Shown: positions 27,395-37,261 of the stretch, one piece after another
How positions within the stretch are numbered: position 1 is the stretch's first letter
How the letters are laid out: each line of letters starts with the position of its first letter
DNA from: Cohnella sp. WQ 127256
GTDB lineage: Bacteria > Bacillota > Bacilli > Paenibacillales > Paenibacillaceae
Assembly: GCF_024519285.1 (NCBI RefSeq)
Contig: NZ_JAMZCY010000001.1
Location: forward strand, 868,001-932,000
Length of the DNA stretch: 64,000 nucleotides
Direction of reading: 5' to 3'
Made by a program: the position numbers and the translations under genes
Notes under the pieces: generated by a model
What the model was told of the DNA's origin: nothing
Database searches by the model: none
What the model saw: only the letters and a program-made list of their open reading frames with translations

Positions 27395-28558
27395 TTGAAC
27401 CGTCCGCTTAGAATAGGTATAACCTGTTATCCATCGCTTGGAGGGTCCGGCGTAGTTGCAACTGAACTAGGCAAATTACTGGCTGAGAAAGGCCATGAGA
27501 TCCATTTTATAACGCATAGTATTCCATTCCGTTTAGGTAAATTCGATCGCAATATTTTCTATCATGAGGTTGAAGTGTCGGATTATTACGTGTTCCGGTA
27601 TCCGCCTTATGATTTGTCGTTAGCAAGTAAAATGAATCAAGTGGCAAGACTTCAGAAGCTGGATTTACTCCACGTTCATTATGCCGTACCACACGCGATC
27701 TGCGCGATATTAGCGAAGCAGATGGCTGGAGATGATCTGAAGGTAGTGACAACGTTGCATGGCACAGATATTACTGTGCTAGCGCAAGATGAAACACTTA
27801 AAGATATTATCAGACTCGGCATTCGCAAGAGTGATGCGGTCACTGCGGTAAGTCGTGATTTGATTAATGAAACACGTGAATTGTTAGATATCCAAGAGCC
27901 TATAGATTTAACATATAACTTCGTTGATAAACGGATTTATTATCCGCGTGAGTGTACGGATTTACGCAGGGAATATGCGGAGCCCCATGAGAAGGTACTC
28001 ATGCATATCTCCAATTTCCGCCCAGTGAAACGGACTTCTGACGTTGTGGACGTATTTGCTAAGGTTAATGCTGCAATCCCTTCGAAGCTTATCCTAGTTG
28101 GAGAAGGACCTGATTTGCCTAAAATACAGAAAAAAATCCAAGAGTTAGGCTTGGGGCATCGTGTTCATTTTCTCGGTAAGCAGGACGACGTCGCTCAAGT
28201 CATTTCTTTAGCGGATCTCATGCTGCTTCCATCGGAGAAGGAAAGCTTTGGTTTGGTTGCTTTAGAGGCGATGGCTTGTGGAGTTCCAACAGTAGGTTCT
28301 GTTGCCGGGGGCATTCCGGAACTTGTACAGCATGGGAAGACAGGGTTCTTATCTCCAATTGGGAATACGGATGATATGGCGGATAACGCGCTTAAGCTGC
28401 TAACGAACAAGAAGCTGTATAGTGATTTTAGGGAAGCTTGCTTGCATCGGGCGCACAATGTTTTTTGTGATAAGCTCATTACGTCCCAATACGAGGAAAT
28501 TTATTATCGGGTACTCGGAATGCCTTTGCCTATTCCTGTGCCAGTCTGTAATATTTAA
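27395..28558 (+). CDS. bshA: Bacillithiol glycosyltransferase BshA (GT4)
   Basis: Joins UDP-GlcNAc and L-malate, the first step of bacillithiol synthesis. GITCYPSLGGSGVVATELG at the N-terminus and the GT4 donor-site segment LLPSEKESFGLVALEAMACGVP are diagnostic. The TTG at 27395 has GGAGG eight bases upstream and gives 387 residues, matching the family; the ATG at 27347 lacks a site. Confidence 0.93.
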   Translation: MNRPLRIGITCYPSLGGSGVVATELGKLLAEKGHEIHFITHSIPFRLGKFDRNIFYHEVEVSDYYVFRYPPYDLSLASKMNQVARLQKLDLLHVHYAVPHAICAILAKQMAGDDLKVVTTLHGTDITVLAQDETLKDIIRLGIRKSDAVTAVSRDLINETRELLDIQEPIDLTYNFVDKRIYYPRECTDLRREYAEPHEKVLMHISNFRPVKRTSDVVDVFAKVNAAIPSKLILVGEGPDLPKIQKKIQELGLGHRVHFLGKQDDVAQVISLADLMLLPSEKESFGLVALEAMACGVPTVGSVAGGIPELVQHGKTGFLSPIGNTDDMADNALKLLTNKKLYSDFREACLHRAHNVFCDKLITSQYEEIYYRVLGMPLPIPVPVCNI

Positions 28559-28603
28559 TGAATCGATGAAATTGACCGTTTGACCGAAGGACGTGTGTGA
28601 GTT

Positions 28604-29917
28604 ATGAATAACGAACCTAATGCTGACGAACTGATGTGGGCAGAAGGACTTGAAGTCGTTGGAAAGCTTGAAGCAAGTGGATATCAGGCTTACTTGGTCG
28701 GTGGATGTGTCAGGGATCATTTGATGGGGAGAAGTCTCCATGATATCGATATTGCGACTTCGGCGAAGCCTGAGGAAGTTATCGCTTTGTTCGATCGAAC
28801 TGTGCCAACCGGTTTGAAGCATGGTACTGTGACGGTCCTGGAAGGCGGTCGCTCCTTTGAAGTAACGACATTCCGACAGGAATCCGGGTATTCTGATTCT
28901 CGTAGGCCGGATGAAGTTGAGTTTGTTCTTGATGTGAGAGAAGATTTGGCGAGGCGGGACTTTACCTTTAATGCGATGGCTATCGGCATAGAAGGTGTAA
29001 TTGTCGATCCGTTCGGAGGGCAGGATGCCTTGCGAGCGGGAGTCGTTGATTGCGTTGGCGAGGCATCTGAACGCTTTAATGAAGATGCCCTGCGGATGCT
29101 TCGAGCTATTCGTTTCGGGGCAGAATTCGAATTCGTGCTGTTACCGGACATATGGCAAGCCATTGTTAAACATCGTTCAAACCTGAAGCATGTGGCGATT
29201 GAACGTGTAAGTTCAGAATGGGACAAGATGATGGCAGGTAGCGGACCGGAGCAAGCTTGCCATTATTTGTTCAAGAGCGGACTTCTGACAAATGTGAAGG
29301 ATCCGTTACCAGAAACTGTGCAACATGCTATTGAGCAGTATCGCTTTAACGAGCTATCTTGGGAATGGGATAAATGGGGAATGGCAGCTGCAGATGAAAG
29401 CTCCTTTGGTAATATCCTCAATCTCCCGTTGTTGTTTGATCCTGATATGCGGTGGGCGGCATTGTTAATCGGAATGCGCATTAGCGAAGAGGATAGCGAT
29501 GAGCTGTGTCACACGCTGAGAATGAGTGGACGCAGGTCAACGCGAATAGTTGGAATTGTCGGAATGAACGAGCAAATGGTGACTTACGAGGAGCTATCTT
29601 TCAAAGAAGGCTGGATTCGAGTTGTTCTCGCTTATGGACGTTCTATTGCAGAGGATTGGTTGGAAATTAATGAAGTTTGCAATGGAGTCTTCGTTCCAGA
29701 AGCTAGAGAATGGCTGAGTGAAATTCTGGTCAGTACAATCTCGGAGTTGAATGTTCGCGGTGACGAGCTAGTAAGCTATATCGGTCAAGCTCCTGGGCCA
29801 TGGATTGCAATTACATTACAAGAGCTCTTGGAGGATGTGGCATTAGGTTACGTACCTAATGATAAGGGCTCGCTACTCGTGGCAGCGAAAGAAAATATGG
29901 GAAATAGGAAAATGTAG
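28604..29917 (+). CDS. cca: CCA-adding tRNA nucleotidyltransferase
   Basis: Adds or repairs the 3' CCA of tRNAs. 437 residues, class II polymerase-beta fold: LVGGCVRDHLMGRSLHDIDIAT with the DxD catalytic pair, RRDFTFNAMAIG, and RFNEDALRMLRAIRFGAEF for base recognition. Ends 14 bases before birA. Confidence 0.95.
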   Translation: MNNEPNADELMWAEGLEVVGKLEASGYQAYLVGGCVRDHLMGRSLHDIDIATSAKPEEVIALFDRTVPTGLKHGTVTVLEGGRSFEVTTFRQESGYSDSRRPDEVEFVLDVREDLARRDFTFNAMAIGIEGVIVDPFGGQDALRAGVVDCVGEASERFNEDALRMLRAIRFGAEFEFVLLPDIWQAIVKHRSNLKHVAIERVSSEWDKMMAGSGPEQACHYLFKSGLLTNVKDPLPETVQHAIEQYRFNELSWEWDKWGMAAADESSFGNILNLPLLFDPDMRWAALLIGMRISEEDSDELCHTLRMSGRRSTRIVGIVGMNEQMVTYEELSFKEGWIRVVLAYGRSIAEDWLEINEVCNGVFVPEAREWLSEILVSTISELNVRGDELVSYIGQAPGPWIAITLQELLEDVALGYVPNDKGSLLVAAKENMGNRKM

Positions 29918-29930
29918 GTGAGAATAGGCT

Positions 29931-30908
29931 GTGAGCAAGGAAAATTTGTTGAGTCTATTGGAAGCCGGGGCCGGTGAGTATGTATCTGGCGAAGAAATTA
30001 GCGGTAAGCTTAATGTCAGTCGTACTGCGGTATGGAAACAAGTTCGTAAGCTAGAAGCGGACGGCTACCTTATTGAGGCTGTGCCTCGCCTAGGTTACAA
30101 ATTAGTGGGCAAGCCTTCGCGATTGTCGATTCAAGAGCTGCTTCCTAAGCTTAAAACCAAACAATTCGGACACCAATTACGCTTGCTTGATGTTATCCCT
30201 TCCACTCAGGATGAGCTTCGCCGATTGGCAGAGCAAGGTGCTGCAGAAGGGACGCTTGTTATTGCCGAGCAACAGACGAGCGGACGAGGGAGAATGGGGC
30301 GGCATTGGGTGTCACCAGCGGGCAAAGGGGTATGGATGAGTCTGCTCCTCCGTCCACCAGTACCGTTGCCGTTGACACCTCAACTGACGCTGCTCGCTGC
30401 GGTTGCATTAAGCCGAGCCATTTCTCGGATCGTTCCGGTCGAGATTGGGATTAAATGGCCCAATGATCTGCTTGTTGGGGGTAAGAAAATTAGTGGAATA
30501 TTGTTGGAATCAGCAGCCGAGGATGAGAGATTGCGTTATGTGGTCGTCGGCATGGGGATTTCAGTTAATCTCGATGCGGAAGATTATCCTGAGGAGCTCT
30601 TAATCAAAGCTATTTCTTTGAAAATGGCTACAGGGACAATCATTAATCGCAGTGAGCTCATTGTAAGTATCCTCGAACAATTCGAACAGTTATATGAATT
30701 ATATCTGGAACAGGGCTTCGCACCTATTCGCTCCTTATGGGAGGCTCATTCGGTCACCTTGAATAAGCAAACCTTATTGCATACACCTCAAGGACCGATC
30801 GAAGGCATTCCACGTAATTTGGATGAGATGGGTGGATTACGGGTCGAGCTGGCTGATGGCAGCTTCCGAACGATATATTCGGCTGAAATTAGCGAAAATC
30901 GAAACTAG
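29931..30908 (+). CDS. birA: Biotin-[acetyl-CoA-carboxylase] ligase and biotin repressor
   Basis: 325 residues starting at GTG. An N-terminal winged helix (ISGKLNVSRTAVWKQVRKLEADGY, about residues 22-45) precedes the ligase domain with GRGRMGRHWVSPAGKGVWMS and KWPNDLLVGGKKISGILLE. Activates biotin as biotinyl-AMP, loads it on carboxyl carrier protein, and probably represses biotin genes. Last gene before the pan leader. Confidence 0.95.
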   Translation: MSKENLLSLLEAGAGEYVSGEEISGKLNVSRTAVWKQVRKLEADGYLIEAVPRLGYKLVGKPSRLSIQELLPKLKTKQFGHQLRLLDVIPSTQDELRRLAEQGAAEGTLVIAEQQTSGRGRMGRHWVSPAGKGVWMSLLLRPPVPLPLTPQLTLLAAVALSRAISRIVPVEIGIKWPNDLLVGGKKISGILLESAAEDERLRYVVVGMGISVNLDAEDYPEELLIKAISLKMATGTIINRSELIVSILEQFEQLYELYLEQGFAPIRSLWEAHSVTLNKQTLLHTPQGPIEGIPRNLDEMGGLRVELADGSFRTIYSAEISENRN

Positions 30909-31138
30909 TTGTGGTAGGAAGGCTTCTGCTTCATTTATGGTTTAAATCGGCTAGTCCAAACAGAATCACACGCATCGCGCATGGAGTAGTAGTTTGGCCG
31001 CCGCGGACGGTTGTAGCTGTATATGGTGCATGGGAATGCGGATTAGACCGCCGCGAGCGGCTTAAAGTAGCAACTGGTGCGTACTTATTGTGAGTTACCC
31101 AACAAGAGGCAAAAGCGAGCAATATGTATAATTGTACA
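30909..31138. other. Intergenic stretch with two GC-rich palindromes
   Basis: No credible gene. Holds a CCGCCGCGG-centred palindrome at about 30997-31008 and TTAGACCGC-cgcga-GCGGCTTAA at 31043-31065. The second is a close relative, in the opposite orientation, of the hairpin at 4804-4826. Confidence 0.6.
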
Positions 31139-31167
31139 TAGACGATAAACCCGATTTCTGTTATAAT
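31139..31167 (+). promoter_or_regulatory. Probable sigma-A promoter of panBCD
   Basis: TAGACG (31139-31144), 17 bp, TATAAT (31162-31167). The -35 is a four-of-six match, the -10 is perfect. Confidence 0.6.
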
Positions 31168-31172
31168 CTCGT

Positions 31173-31443
31173 TGCAAGGTGGTATCCTATTAAGCGAACC
31201 GCACTTGCCGACAATGAAGATTATCAAGTAACGGAATCAGTAACAGTAGTAGCTGCACCACTAACAGCACCACGAACAGCAAGCCAATACCGTGAATGAT
31301 TCGCGGCGGATTCTGCTCTGAGCCGAAAGGACCGAGACAGAAGGACGTGATGGACGTTCTATGTTGAATGGACACCCTTTTTGCTCATGGCAAAAACGGG
31401 TTTTTTTGTTGTTATATCCTGTAATTAATAGGAGGATACCCCC
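31173..31443 (+). promoter_or_regulatory. Structured leader of panBCD with terminator-like attenuator
   Basis: About 270 untranslated bases lie between the promoter and panB, ending in a terminator 30 bases before the panB ribosome binding site. The part from about 31290 to 31372 contains purine-rich internal-loop sequences (GAGCCGAAAGGACCGAGACAG, one base over a 20-mer shown here in two parts: GAGCCGAAAGG and ACCGAGACAG) and local pairing. Firmicute panB leaders are known to carry the 'pan' RNA motif; I consider this a candidate but cannot match the consensus by eye. No T-box signature was found. Confidence 0.45.
31374..31407 (+). terminator. Terminator in the panB leader
   Basis: ACCC-TTTTTGC / GCAAAAAC-GGGT stem followed by seven T residues, located upstream of panB rather than after a gene, so it probably works as an attenuator. 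Confidence 0.75.
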
Positions 31444-32307
31444 ATGAAACAAGCATTAACTCTTCCACGTCTGAAGGCGATGAAGAACCAGAACAAACCC
31501 ATCGCAATGCTGACGGCTTACGATTATCCGTCTGCGATGTTAGCTGAAGAAGCTGGAATCGACATGATTCTGGTTGGCGATTCTTTAGGTAATGTGGTTC
31601 TTGGTTACGACACAACGATTCCTGTGAAGCTTGAGGATATGATTTACCATACACGAGCGGTCGTTCGCGGCGCACCCGGCACCATGGTCGTGACCGATAT
31701 GCCGTTCGCAACATACCGTCTAGGGCCGGAAGCAACGTTTCGCAATGCGGCAAGGCTCATGCAAGAAGGCGGTGCTCATGCTGTAAAGCTTGAGGGAGGA
31801 GCGGAGCTGGCCGACGAAATTAGGCTGTTAACTTCGGCGGGAATTCCCGTACTCGGACACTTAGGCCTGACTCCGCAATCCGTTCACCAGATAGGTGGAT
31901 ACAAGGTGCAGGGGAAAAGTCACGAGGAAGCCGAGAAGATGCTACAGGACGCGAAAGCACTTGAGCAGGCTGGTGCATTCGGAATCGTGCTGGAGCTCGT
32001 TACAGAGGAGCTAGCGGCGGCTGTGACGCATTCGATTAGTATACCGACAATTGGGATAGGGGCAGGTCGTGTGTGCGATGGACAAGTGCTCGTATACCAT
32101 GATCTTCTGCGTTATGGTTCCGGAATCAGGGACAAAAAAATGGTAAAAAGCTACGCGGATATCGGAGATACGATTCGGAGCGCGATTACCCAATATGTAG
32201 ATGAAGTGAAGACGAAAGCTTTTCCAGAGGAGAAGCATTCGTTCCCATTGGATCAAAACTCCTCTTCAAACAGTGTGGCTAAGCTTTATGGAGGAGAAGG
32301 GAAATGA
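31444..32307 (+). CDS. panB: 3-methyl-2-oxobutanoate hydroxymethyltransferase
   Basis: Makes ketopantoate from ketoisovalerate and methylene-THF. MLTAYDYPSAMLAEEAGID and LVGDSLGNVVLGYDTTIPV carry the metal-binding Asp residues; KLEGG and GIGAGRVCDGQVLV follow. 287 residues, strong GGAGGATA site. ATGA overlap with panC. Confidence 0.96.
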   Translation: MKQALTLPRLKAMKNQNKPIAMLTAYDYPSAMLAEEAGIDMILVGDSLGNVVLGYDTTIPVKLEDMIYHTRAVVRGAPGTMVVTDMPFATYRLGPEATFRNAARLMQEGGAHAVKLEGGAELADEIRLLTSAGIPVLGHLGLTPQSVHQIGGYKVQGKSHEEAEKMLQDAKALEQAGAFGIVLELVTEELAAAVTHSISIPTIGIGAGRVCDGQVLVYHDLLRYGSGIRDKKMVKSYADIGDTIRSAITQYVDEVKTKAFPEEKHSFPLDQNSSSNSVAKLYGGEGK

Positions 32308-33227
32308 CAACATATCCTCAAATTATCCGTACGATAGCTGAATTAAGACGAGTGATCGCTTCTTTTAGAAAGGCAAATCCAGATAACCAAACTGTCGGAT
32401 TAGTGCCTACTATGGGTTTTTTACATGAAGGCCATAAATCCTTACTCCACAAATCGGTAACCGATAATGGCTTAACCGTACTGAGTATATTCGTCAATCC
32501 GATTCAATTCGGTCCTGGTGAAGACTTGGATAAATATCCAAGAGATGAACAACGCGACCTCGTTGTTGCAGCTGAAGCAGGAGTAGATATTGTATTCCTT
32601 CCTCAGGTTGAGGAGATGTATCCGAATAAAAGGGTGACAACTGTTACGGTTAACGAAGTGACGGATCGTCTGTGCGGTACAAGTCGTCCTGGTCACTTCG
32701 ATGGGGTATCAACGGTTGTGATGAAGCTCTTCAATATTGTGCAGCCAAACCGAGCTTACTTTGGATTGAAGGACGCTCAGCAGGTTGCAGTCATAACTAG
32801 TATGGTCCGAGATCTGAATGTCCCAGTCGAAATTGTTCCTTGTCCTATTATTCGTGAGGCGGATGGGTTGGCGCTTAGCTCACGCAATGTGTATTTGGGT
32901 CAGGAAGAACGCAAGCAAGCTCTTATCCTCTCTAAATCATTGTCCAACGCTGTGAAGTGGATTCAAGACAGTGAGTTAACTGCTCCTCAACTCATCGCTC
33001 GACTAAAGGAAGAAATTAGCAGAGTTCCTTTGGCTGATATTGATTATGTTGATGTTCTGAATTATCCTGATCTAAGCCCAATCGACAATCAAATGTTGCT
33101 TGGATCTGTACAACCTGAATCTGACCTCTTAATCGCAGTTGCGGTTCGATTCGGTAAAACCCGACTTATAGATAATAAATTAATAAATCAAGTGGAAGTA
33201 GGTGCAAATACATGTTTCGCCAAATGA
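32304..33227 (+). CDS. panC: Pantothenate synthetase
   Basis: ATP-dependent ligation of pantoate and beta-alanine. [16 protein letters not shown] holds the HIGH-like nucleotide-binding motif; [24 protein letters not shown] and SSRNVYL follow. 307 residues, slightly longer than usual at the C-terminus. Its last 16 bases overlap panD. Confidence 0.96.
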   Translation: MTTYPQIIRTIAELRRVIASFRKANPDNQTVGLVPTMGFLHEGHKSLLHKSVTDNGLTVLSIFVNPIQFGPGEDLDKYPRDEQRDLVVAAEAGVDIVFLPQVEEMYPNKRVTTVTVNEVTDRLCGTSRPGHFDGVSTVVMKLFNIVQPNRAYFGLKDAQQVAVITSMVRDLNVPVEIVPCPIIREADGLALSSRNVYLGQEERKQALILSKSLSNAVKWIQDSELTAPQLIARLKEEISRVPLADIDYVDVLNYPDLSPIDNQMLLGSVQPESDLLIAVAVRFGKTRLIDNKLINQVEVGANTCFAK

Positions 33228-33595
33228 TGAAAGCCAAAATTCACCGTGCAACGGTGACGGAAGCGAATTTGAATTATGTTGGGAGCGTAACGATTGACCA
33301 GGATTTGCTTGAGTTGGTCGATATTTTGCCCGATGAGAAGGTTCAGATTGTGAATAATAATAATGGTGCTCGCTTTGAGACATATGCGATTCCTGGTCCT
33401 AGAGGCTCTGGTGTCATCTGCTTGAACGGGGCGGCAGCAAGGCTTGTACAGCCTGGTGATAAAGTTATTATTATCAATTATGGACTGATGAGCGATGAAG
33501 AAGCTCGTCAACATCATCCGAGAGTGGCAATATTGGATGAGGATAATAAAGTTGTAAAATTATTGGCGGAAGAACCGCATTCGACCGTTATATAA
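33212..33595 (+). CDS. panD: Aspartate 1-decarboxylase proenzyme
   Basis: Makes beta-alanine from aspartate with a pyruvoyl cofactor. The self-cleavage site is visible as YVGSVTID, Gly24-Ser25; Tyr in [11 protein letters not shown] and NGAAARL are conserved. 127 residues. The ATG at 33212 lies inside the panC end, giving tight coupling of the last pan gene. Confidence 0.96.
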   Translation: MFRQMMKAKIHRATVTEANLNYVGSVTIDQDLLELVDILPDEKVQIVNNNNGARFETYAIPGPRGSGVICLNGAAARLVQPGDKVIIINYGLMSDEEARQHHPRVAILDEDNKVVKLLAEEPHSTVI

Positions 33596-33664
33596 CACGT
33601 ATGAAACACCTCCTTGCAACGCAGAATGAGCAGTACAGTTTCATCGTAACAAGGGGGGACGATT

Positions 33665-34300
33665 ATGATTCGGGAATGGTTCGCAACAATGAACGATGTG
33701 CTCGACGATCTCATATTGCGTTATCCACAAGCTTCTGGTGAAGAAAAAAATGCACTGCAGCAACAATGGGATATGCTCAAATCCCTAAGTGATGATATTA
33801 TTGAGTCATGGCTTCAGCTTGAAGACAAGATGGGAATGGTTCGAGACATTCAGCAGCAACCGATACAGGTATCAGAATCGCAGAAGCTTTTGGATTCTTT
33901 TGTTAAAGGACAAGGCTACTTTAAGCTACACATGTTCAAGCATGCGTCGGACCAATTAAAGGAAGCCGTAACTTTATATCCTGATTTTGTCGGGGCACGA
34001 ATACTTCTTGCCATGTCCTGTATGCATATGAAGCAGTGGGGTGACGCACAGCGGCATTTCCAACTCATTGAAGCCATTACCGAAGAAAGTAAGCTACAGG
34101 CGATTGCTTATAATGCACTTGGTTGTATTCAAGCCATCTATGCACATCTGGAGCTGGCACAATGTTATTTCTACAAAGCGCTGGAGGCCGACCCAGCCTT
34201 TACAGACCCCAAGCTTAATCTGGAGTCTGTACAGCAAGGCAATGGGCAACTACAACTTCAATTCGGTAGTGCAAAGCTACAAACCTTAGTCCAAGTTTAA
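33665..34300 (+). CDS. Tetratricopeptide repeat protein
   Basis: 211 residues. An N-terminal helical part (residues 1-75) is followed by TPR-like units (QGYFKLHMFKHASDQLKEAVTLYPDFVGA; AYNALGCIQAIYAHLELAQCYFYKALEADP). AAGGGGGG precedes the ATG. Sits between panD and dinG; no functional clue beyond the scaffold fold. Confidence 0.78.
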   Translation: MIREWFATMNDVLDDLILRYPQASGEEKNALQQQWDMLKSLSDDIIESWLQLEDKMGMVRDIQQQPIQVSESQKLLDSFVKGQGYFKLHMFKHASDQLKEAVTLYPDFVGARILLAMSCMHMKQWGDAQRHFQLIEAITEESKLQAIAYNALGCIQAIYAHLELAQCYFYKALEADPAFTDPKLNLESVQQGNGQLQLQFGSAKLQTLVQV

Positions 34301-34369
34301 TCCATTAACTTGTAAGATACACTGACTGTCATATCCCATTCTGCGTGTCGTAAGGAAAGGAAGTCTGTA

Positions 34370-37261
34370 ATGAAATTTGCCGTGCTCGATTTTGAAACAA
34401 CGGGCATGTCGTCCGATAATGATGAAATCATACAAACGGGACTCGCGTTTATTGACGATGCGGGTACCGTTTGTTCCACGTATTCAAGCTATGTTCGCCC
34501 AAGCAAACCGATTCCGGCAGAAATCACCCGTTTAACTGGGATCAAGGATGAAGATGTTGCTTCAGCACCTGAGCTAGAGAATATGTTAAACGATATTGTG
34601 CCTATGTTACTGGACGTAATTCTGGTCGGGCATAATGTCAATTTCGATTTGCAATTCCTACAAAATGCACTAGATCAGAGCGGATATTTACCGTATACAG
34701 GTAGGCTGCTGGATACGGTAGAGCTGGCTAGATTACTTTATCCTACACAGCCTTCTTATTCTTTAACCTCTCTTACACAGGCTTTAGGTATTGCGCATGA
34801 TCGTCCACACCAGGCGGACAGCGATGCTGTAGCAACAGCAGACCTGTTTCTGGTATGCTTGAATAAGCTTAGGAATCTTCCTTTATTTACTCTACAACGG
34901 TTAAATGCCATGTTCGATTCGGAAATCAATGATTTGGGCTGGCTTATTGCGGATACGCTGTCATGGCGCGAGACGCAACCTCTCATTCCGGAAGAAGGCA
35001 TTCATCATTTCCGTCAATTCGCGATGAGCGTTGGTGACTGGGGTGAGGAGTCACCTTTGAATCGTAATGAGGATGAGACAGACGCTTCTGATTCATTGAA
35101 GGATATTAGCTTTGACCAATACTTAACAATGGTTCAAGACAACTTGAAGGTGATGTTCCCTGCTTATGAAACAAGAGAAGCACAGGACATTATGTTTCAG
35201 GAGGTTTTTGCTGCATTACAAGATGACTCCCATCTTCTAGTAGAAGCGGGGACGGGAACGGGTAAATCCTTAGGCTACTTGTTGCCTTCCCTCTATTATG
35301 GAATGAAGGAAGACAAGAAAGTCGTCGTCAGTACTCATACGATTCAACTGCAGGAACAGCTTAGAGAGCGAGATTTGCCTCTGCTCCAGCAAGCTCTCCC
35401 CATGGCTTTTCGTGCTTCAGTGTTCAAGGGCCGTAGTAACTACCTATGTCTCCGGAAATTCGAGAATCGCCAGCAAATACCGGAGTACGCGATGGGTCGT
35501 GAAGAAGCGTTAATCCGAGGTGGGATGACGGTTTGGTTAGGGGAGACGACGAGAGGTGAATCAGAGGAGCTGAATATCGGAGGTCGTAATAAAGAAGAGT
35601 GGGATGCAGTTTCTAGCGACGCAGCATCTTGTCTTAACCGAGCTTGTCCGTGGTTCAGACGGTGCTTCTATCACAGAGCTCGTCAAGAAGCGGGCAAAGC
35701 GGATCTTATCATTACGAATCATGCTTTGCTATTCACTGACCTTCGCGCTGAGAATCGTTTGCTACCGGCGTACGATCGCTTGGTCGTAGATGAAGCTCAC
35801 CATCTCGAAGAAGTAGCTAGCCAACATCTAGGACAGAAGACAGGACACTCTTCTCTGATCGTTCCTCTGCAGCGTGTGTGGAAGGATGCTAGAACCGGAG
35901 TTCTCCCACAGCTAATAAGTGCTGTATCCTCTATGGGGACAAGAGATTCAGGAGTATGGACGGAGAAGCTTGAGGTGCTCGTTCCTAAGGTTCACGAAAT
36001 ACGTGAAGCTTGGGAGCAGTTGATGGATGCTCTATATAATATGCTAGCTGGACAGGCTGCATCGGATGAAACGGGCAATCTAACTTTGCGAATTAAGCCA
36101 GCTGAGCTTCCAGCTAATTGGGATAGCTTATCCGTTGATGCCAACAACGTCATACAGCTCTTATCTGATTTTATTCGACCGCTAGAGAAGTTAACGGTTG
36201 AAATTCGCGAGGAAGCCGATGAGCTTGGCATGCAAGGCTTGCTAACCGATCTCAGTGGTGTATTGAAGGATCTAGCCTCTGTGAGAGCAGACACGCAATC
36301 TTTCATTTCTCTAGGCAAACCGGAATTCGTGTATTGGCTGGAAGGTCATTCCCAATATCGCGGAAGATCTGTATGGATATTTGGAGTGCCTGCTGATGTG
36401 AGCGGTCTACTTAAGGAAGGTGTCTTCGATCGGAAGGCGAGTGTCATTATGACCTCGGCTACGTTAACGATTGATAAATCATTCCGTTACGTCACTGAAC
36501 AGCTAGGTTTGGATGAGGCGGAGAAGGATGGGCGACTTAAAACCGCGATGCTTCCGTCCCCCTTTCGCTATCGTGAGCAAGCACTTGTACTCATTCCTAG
36601 AGATTTTCCCGCGATCAAAGGTCGGGATGGAGAAGCGTTGTTCTTGAGTGCGTTGATAGATTCCTTACAGGAGATGGCTCAAACCGTTGGTGGGCGTATG
36701 CTAGTGCTTTTCACCTCACATCGCATGCTTAAAACGGTCTATGGACCTCTGAAGGAACGTCTCGAATCGAGCGGCATTCAAGTGTTAGGTCAAGGTATGG
36801 ATGGAGGGAGTCGAACTCGGCTAACTCAGCAATTCATTAAGCAGCCTGCATCGGTATTGTTAGGTACGAGCAGCTTCTGGGAAGGCATCGACTTACCTGG
36901 GGATGCATTAACTTGTCTCGCCATTGTGCGCTTACCTTTCCAGCCGCCCAATCATCCTGTTGCTGAAGCCAAATCAGAGAAGCTGCAGGCGGAGAACAAA
37001 AATCCGTTTATGAAACTGTCGTTACCTCAGGCGGTCATCCGATTTAAGCAAGGTTTTGGCCGGCTCGTTCGAACAGCAACAGACAAGGGAATTGTTATTC
37101 TATATGATACGAGAGTTATCGAGACGAATTACGGTAAATATTTCTTATATTCCTTGCCTGGTCCGAAAATGGAGCATTTACCAACGGCTGCAATGGCCGC
37201 TCGGGTTAGCTCATGGTTGAATGCTGTTCAAGAAGAGGGAGAGTCGAATGAAACCCATTAA
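34370..37261 (+). CDS. dinG: DinG-family helicase with N-terminal exonuclease domain
   Basis: 963 residues. Residues 1-170 are a DEDDh 3'-5' exonuclease (VLDFETTGMSSDNDEI; GHNVNFDLQFLQ; RPHQADSDAVATADL). The rest is an XPD/DinG-like superfamily 2 helicase: VEAGTGTGKSLGYLLP (Walker A), DEAHHLEE (DEAH box), GTSSFWEGIDLPGDAL, and a C-terminal QGFGRLVR. Two cysteines in CLNRACPWFRRCF match the iron-sulfur cluster region of DinG/XPD relatives, although Bacillus-type DinG is reported as mainly a nuclease. Ends overlapping rex by 14 bases. Confidence 0.93.
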   Translation: MKFAVLDFETTGMSSDNDEIIQTGLAFIDDAGTVCSTYSSYVRPSKPIPAEITRLTGIKDEDVASAPELENMLNDIVPMLLDVILVGHNVNFDLQFLQNALDQSGYLPYTGRLLDTVELARLLYPTQPSYSLTSLTQALGIAHDRPHQADSDAVATADLFLVCLNKLRNLPLFTLQRLNAMFDSEINDLGWLIADTLSWRETQPLIPEEGIHHFRQFAMSVGDWGEESPLNRNEDETDASDSLKDISFDQYLTMVQDNLKVMFPAYETREAQDIMFQEVFAALQDDSHLLVEAGTGTGKSLGYLLPSLYYGMKEDKKVVVSTHTIQLQEQLRERDLPLLQQALPMAFRASVFKGRSNYLCLRKFENRQQIPEYAMGREEALIRGGMTVWLGETTRGESEELNIGGRNKEEWDAVSSDAASCLNRACPWFRRCFYHRARQEAGKADLIITNHALLFTDLRAENRLLPAYDRLVVDEAHHLEEVASQHLGQKTGHSSLIVPLQRVWKDARTGVLPQLISAVSSMGTRDSGVWTEKLEVLVPKVHEIREAWEQLMDALYNMLAGQAASDETGNLTLRIKPAELPANWDSLSVDANNVIQLLSDFIRPLEKLTVEIREEADELGMQGLLTDLSGVLKDLASVRADTQSFISLGKPEFVYWLEGHSQYRGRSVWIFGVPADVSGLLKEGVFDRKASVIMTSATLTIDKSFRYVTEQLGLDEAEKDGRLKTAMLPSPFRYREQALVLIPRDFPAIKGRDGEALFLSALIDSLQEMAQTVGGRMLVLFTSHRMLKTVYGPLKERLESSGIQVLGQGMDGGSRTRLTQQFIKQPASVLLGTSSFWEGIDLPGDALTCLAIVRLPFQPPNHPVAEAKSEKLQAENKNPFMKLSLPQAVIRFKQGFGRLVRTATDKGIVILYDTRVIETNYGKYFLYSLPGPKMEHLPTAAMAARVSSWLNAVQEEGESNETH

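Noticed and set aside
30911..31093. 60-residue open frame after birA
   Set aside because: No ribosome binding site, low-quality composition, and it runs through the intergenic palindromes.
31173..31443. T-box or signal recognition particle RNA in the panB leader
   Set aside because: An AGGTGGTATCC string occurs near the promoter but in the wrong place for a T-box, and the SRP GGAAG/GCAGCC loop signature is absent.
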